Shown here: piece by piece, positions 6,050-6,967 of the stretch
Position numbering within the stretch: position 1 is the stretch's first letter
Layout: every line of letters starts with the position of its first letter
Assembly (NCBI GenBank): GCA_945867255.1
Contig: CAMBHV010000069.1
Location: 1-6,967 of the forward strand
Direction of reading: 5' to 3'
DNA from: an uncultured Clostridia bacterium
GTDB taxonomy: Bacteria > Bacillota > Clostridia > Oscillospirales > Ruminococcaceae
Length of the DNA: 6,967 bases
Program-made: the position numbers and the translations under genes
Notes under the pieces: generated by a model
Database searches by the model: none
What the model was told of the DNA's origin: nothing
Seen by the model: only the letters and a program-made list of their open reading frames with translations

Positions 6050-6077
6050 AAAAAAGCGGGGGCACACAGGCCCCCGC
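6050..6077 (-). terminator. Rho-independent terminator of the histidine kinase gene
   Basis: On the - strand the stem GCGGGGGC / GCCCCCGC (6056-6063 with 6070-6077, eight bp, six-base loop) is followed by six T residues (6055-6050). It lies eight bases past the kinase stop codon. It separates the kinase transcript from the NEW3 operon downstream, so that operon needs its own promoter. Confidence 0.9.
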
Positions 6078-6085
6078 CAAGCATA

Positions 6086-6967
6086 TCATTTTGTTTTTTT
6101 GCGTGATAACCTGTGCCCGGCACGATATACCGGAAGCTTGGCAGTAAAACGGGTTCGTCCATTTTGGCTTTCGGCCCGGATCGTTCCCTTGTGAGCATCG
6201 GTTACGGCCTTTGCAATGGCAAGCCCAAGCCCAAAACTTCCGGTTGAGGCATGGGCACTGTCTGCCCGATAAAACCGCTGGAACAGCATATCACACTGAG
6301 CTTTTTCCAAAGCTGGCCCTTCGTTTTCCACGCACAGGAGGCAATGGTGCTTATCCGCCATGCAAAGTGTCAGCCATATTTTCCCGCCTGGGCTGGCATA
6401 TTTACCCGCATTGTCCAGCAGGACTTCAGCCAGTTGGGCAAGGTGTTGCTCGCTGCCCCATATGGTGATGCCTTCCTGAATGGAAGCCTCCAATGGATGG
6501 CCCAATTCGAACAGAACCGGTTCAAACATAAGTGCCTGCCGGCGCGTCACTTCGGAGAAATCGACAGCACAGGCGGCCTGAGCATCGCACCCTTTATCGA
6601 CGCGGGCCAGCTCCAGAAGGCTTTGTACAAGGCTGCGCATGCGCAGTGCTTCCGCATGAATGTGTTCGGTGCAACGCTCGGAAACGCGTTCTTGTACACC
6701 TGTGCGGCGGAGCATTTCGGCATTGGTGAGAATTACGGTAAGCGGGGTTTTCAGCTCATGCGAGGCATCTGCCACAAACTGCTTTTCACGTGACCAGGCA
6801 TCTGCCACAGGGCGTACAGCCCATTTGGCCAACAGAAGGCTGAGAACAAAGAACATTGCCAGCCCTGCCAGCCCCACTGCCAGGCAAAGGCGAAAAAGGC
6901 CCGCCAGCGTGTCCCGCTCAAAAGATGTGCCTGCAAATACGATACGCGTGCCCTGCGGAAGGGTAGC
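6086..6967 (-). CDS. Sensor histidine kinase (5' end beyond window)
   Basis: The C-terminal 293 residues are visible, read from the right edge to a TGA at 6086-6088. The frame stays open to 6967, so the start is outside the window. An internal GTG at 6877 is an artefact start. Visible order: the end of an extracytoplasmic segment, a transmembrane helix (about 25-48), a short linker, the phospho-acceptor box SHELKTPL (His70), the N box LLDNAGKY (N186), a G1-type region VENEGPAL (213-220), an F-box-like FQRFYRAD (229-236) and G2 GSFGLGLAIAK (243-253). This is a HisKA plus HATPase_c kinase that autophosphorylates on His70 and passes the phosphate to a response regulator. No full HAMP domain fits between the helix and the His box (only about 22 residues). 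Where DxG is usual, the G1 region has N-E-G, with Ala after Pro; I believe this variant occurs in other Firmicute kinases. The partner regulator is not in the window. The gene ends at its own terminator. Confidence 0.93.
   Translation of the reverse strand, partial: ATLPQGTRIVFAGTSFERDTLAGLFRLCLAVGLAGLAMFFVLSLLLAKWAVRPVADAWSREKQFVADASHELKTPLTVILTNAEMLRRTGVQERVSERCTEHIHAEALRMRSLVQSLLELARVDKGCDAQAACAVDFSEVTRRQALMFEPVLFELGHPLEASIQEGITIWGSEQHLAQLAEVLLDNAGKYASPGGKIWLTLCMADKHHCLLCVENEGPALEKAQCDMLFQRFYRADSAHASTGSFGLGLAIAKAVTDAHKGTIRAESQNGRTRFTAKLPVYRAGHRLSRKKTK

Noticed and set aside
6251..6793. 180-codon + strand open frame opposite the histidine kinase
   Set aside because: It is a shadow of the kinase coding strand, which carries clear H, N and G boxes.

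Overview
The window most likely comes from a moderate-GC Bacillota, probably a gut-type clostridial lineage such as Oscillospiraceae. This is inferred from purine-rich Shine-Dalgarno sites, the style of the drug-type ABC-2 exporters and the tightly packed operons. No marker gene fixes the taxon. The window reads as ordinary, densely coding chromosome: I see no transposase, phage gene, CRISPR array, tRNA or rRNA.

Layout: (1) Positions 1-107 may hold the last 34 codons of an upstream + strand gene. (2) Positions 108-230 are a promoter region with a clear TATAAT box and a 17-base inverted repeat over the -35 region. (3) A + strand operon (231-2576) encodes a TetR-type repressor, an ABC ATPase and a six-helix ABC-2 permease. 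The last two genes overlap by ATGA. (4) A perfect 14-bp hairpin at 2587-2620 separates the two convergent operons. (5) A - strand operon (5844 down to 2656) encodes, in transcription order, a secreted membrane-anchored protein with three NEW3-like Ig-fold repeats, a second ABC ATPase and a NosY-like ABC-2 permease. (6) A short intergenic region (5845-6049) holds the leader of that operon. (7) A - strand sensor histidine kinase runs off the right edge and ends at a textbook terminator (6050-6077).

How the genes may work together: the TetR protein probably represses its own operon through the inverted repeat and releases it when it binds a small molecule, which the ATPase/permease pair may export. 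The second operon has the parts of an exporter plus an extracytoplasmic Ig-like partner anchored by a C-terminal helix. Its substrate cannot be read from the sequence. The kinase ends before the second operon with its own terminator; its response regulator is not visible and would be expected beyond the right edge. Whether the kinase controls the neighbouring exporter is open.

The least-described element is the NEW3-repeat protein/ATPase/permease cassette. Such cassettes are, to my knowledge, recurrent in Firmicutes and archaea but functionally uncharacterised.
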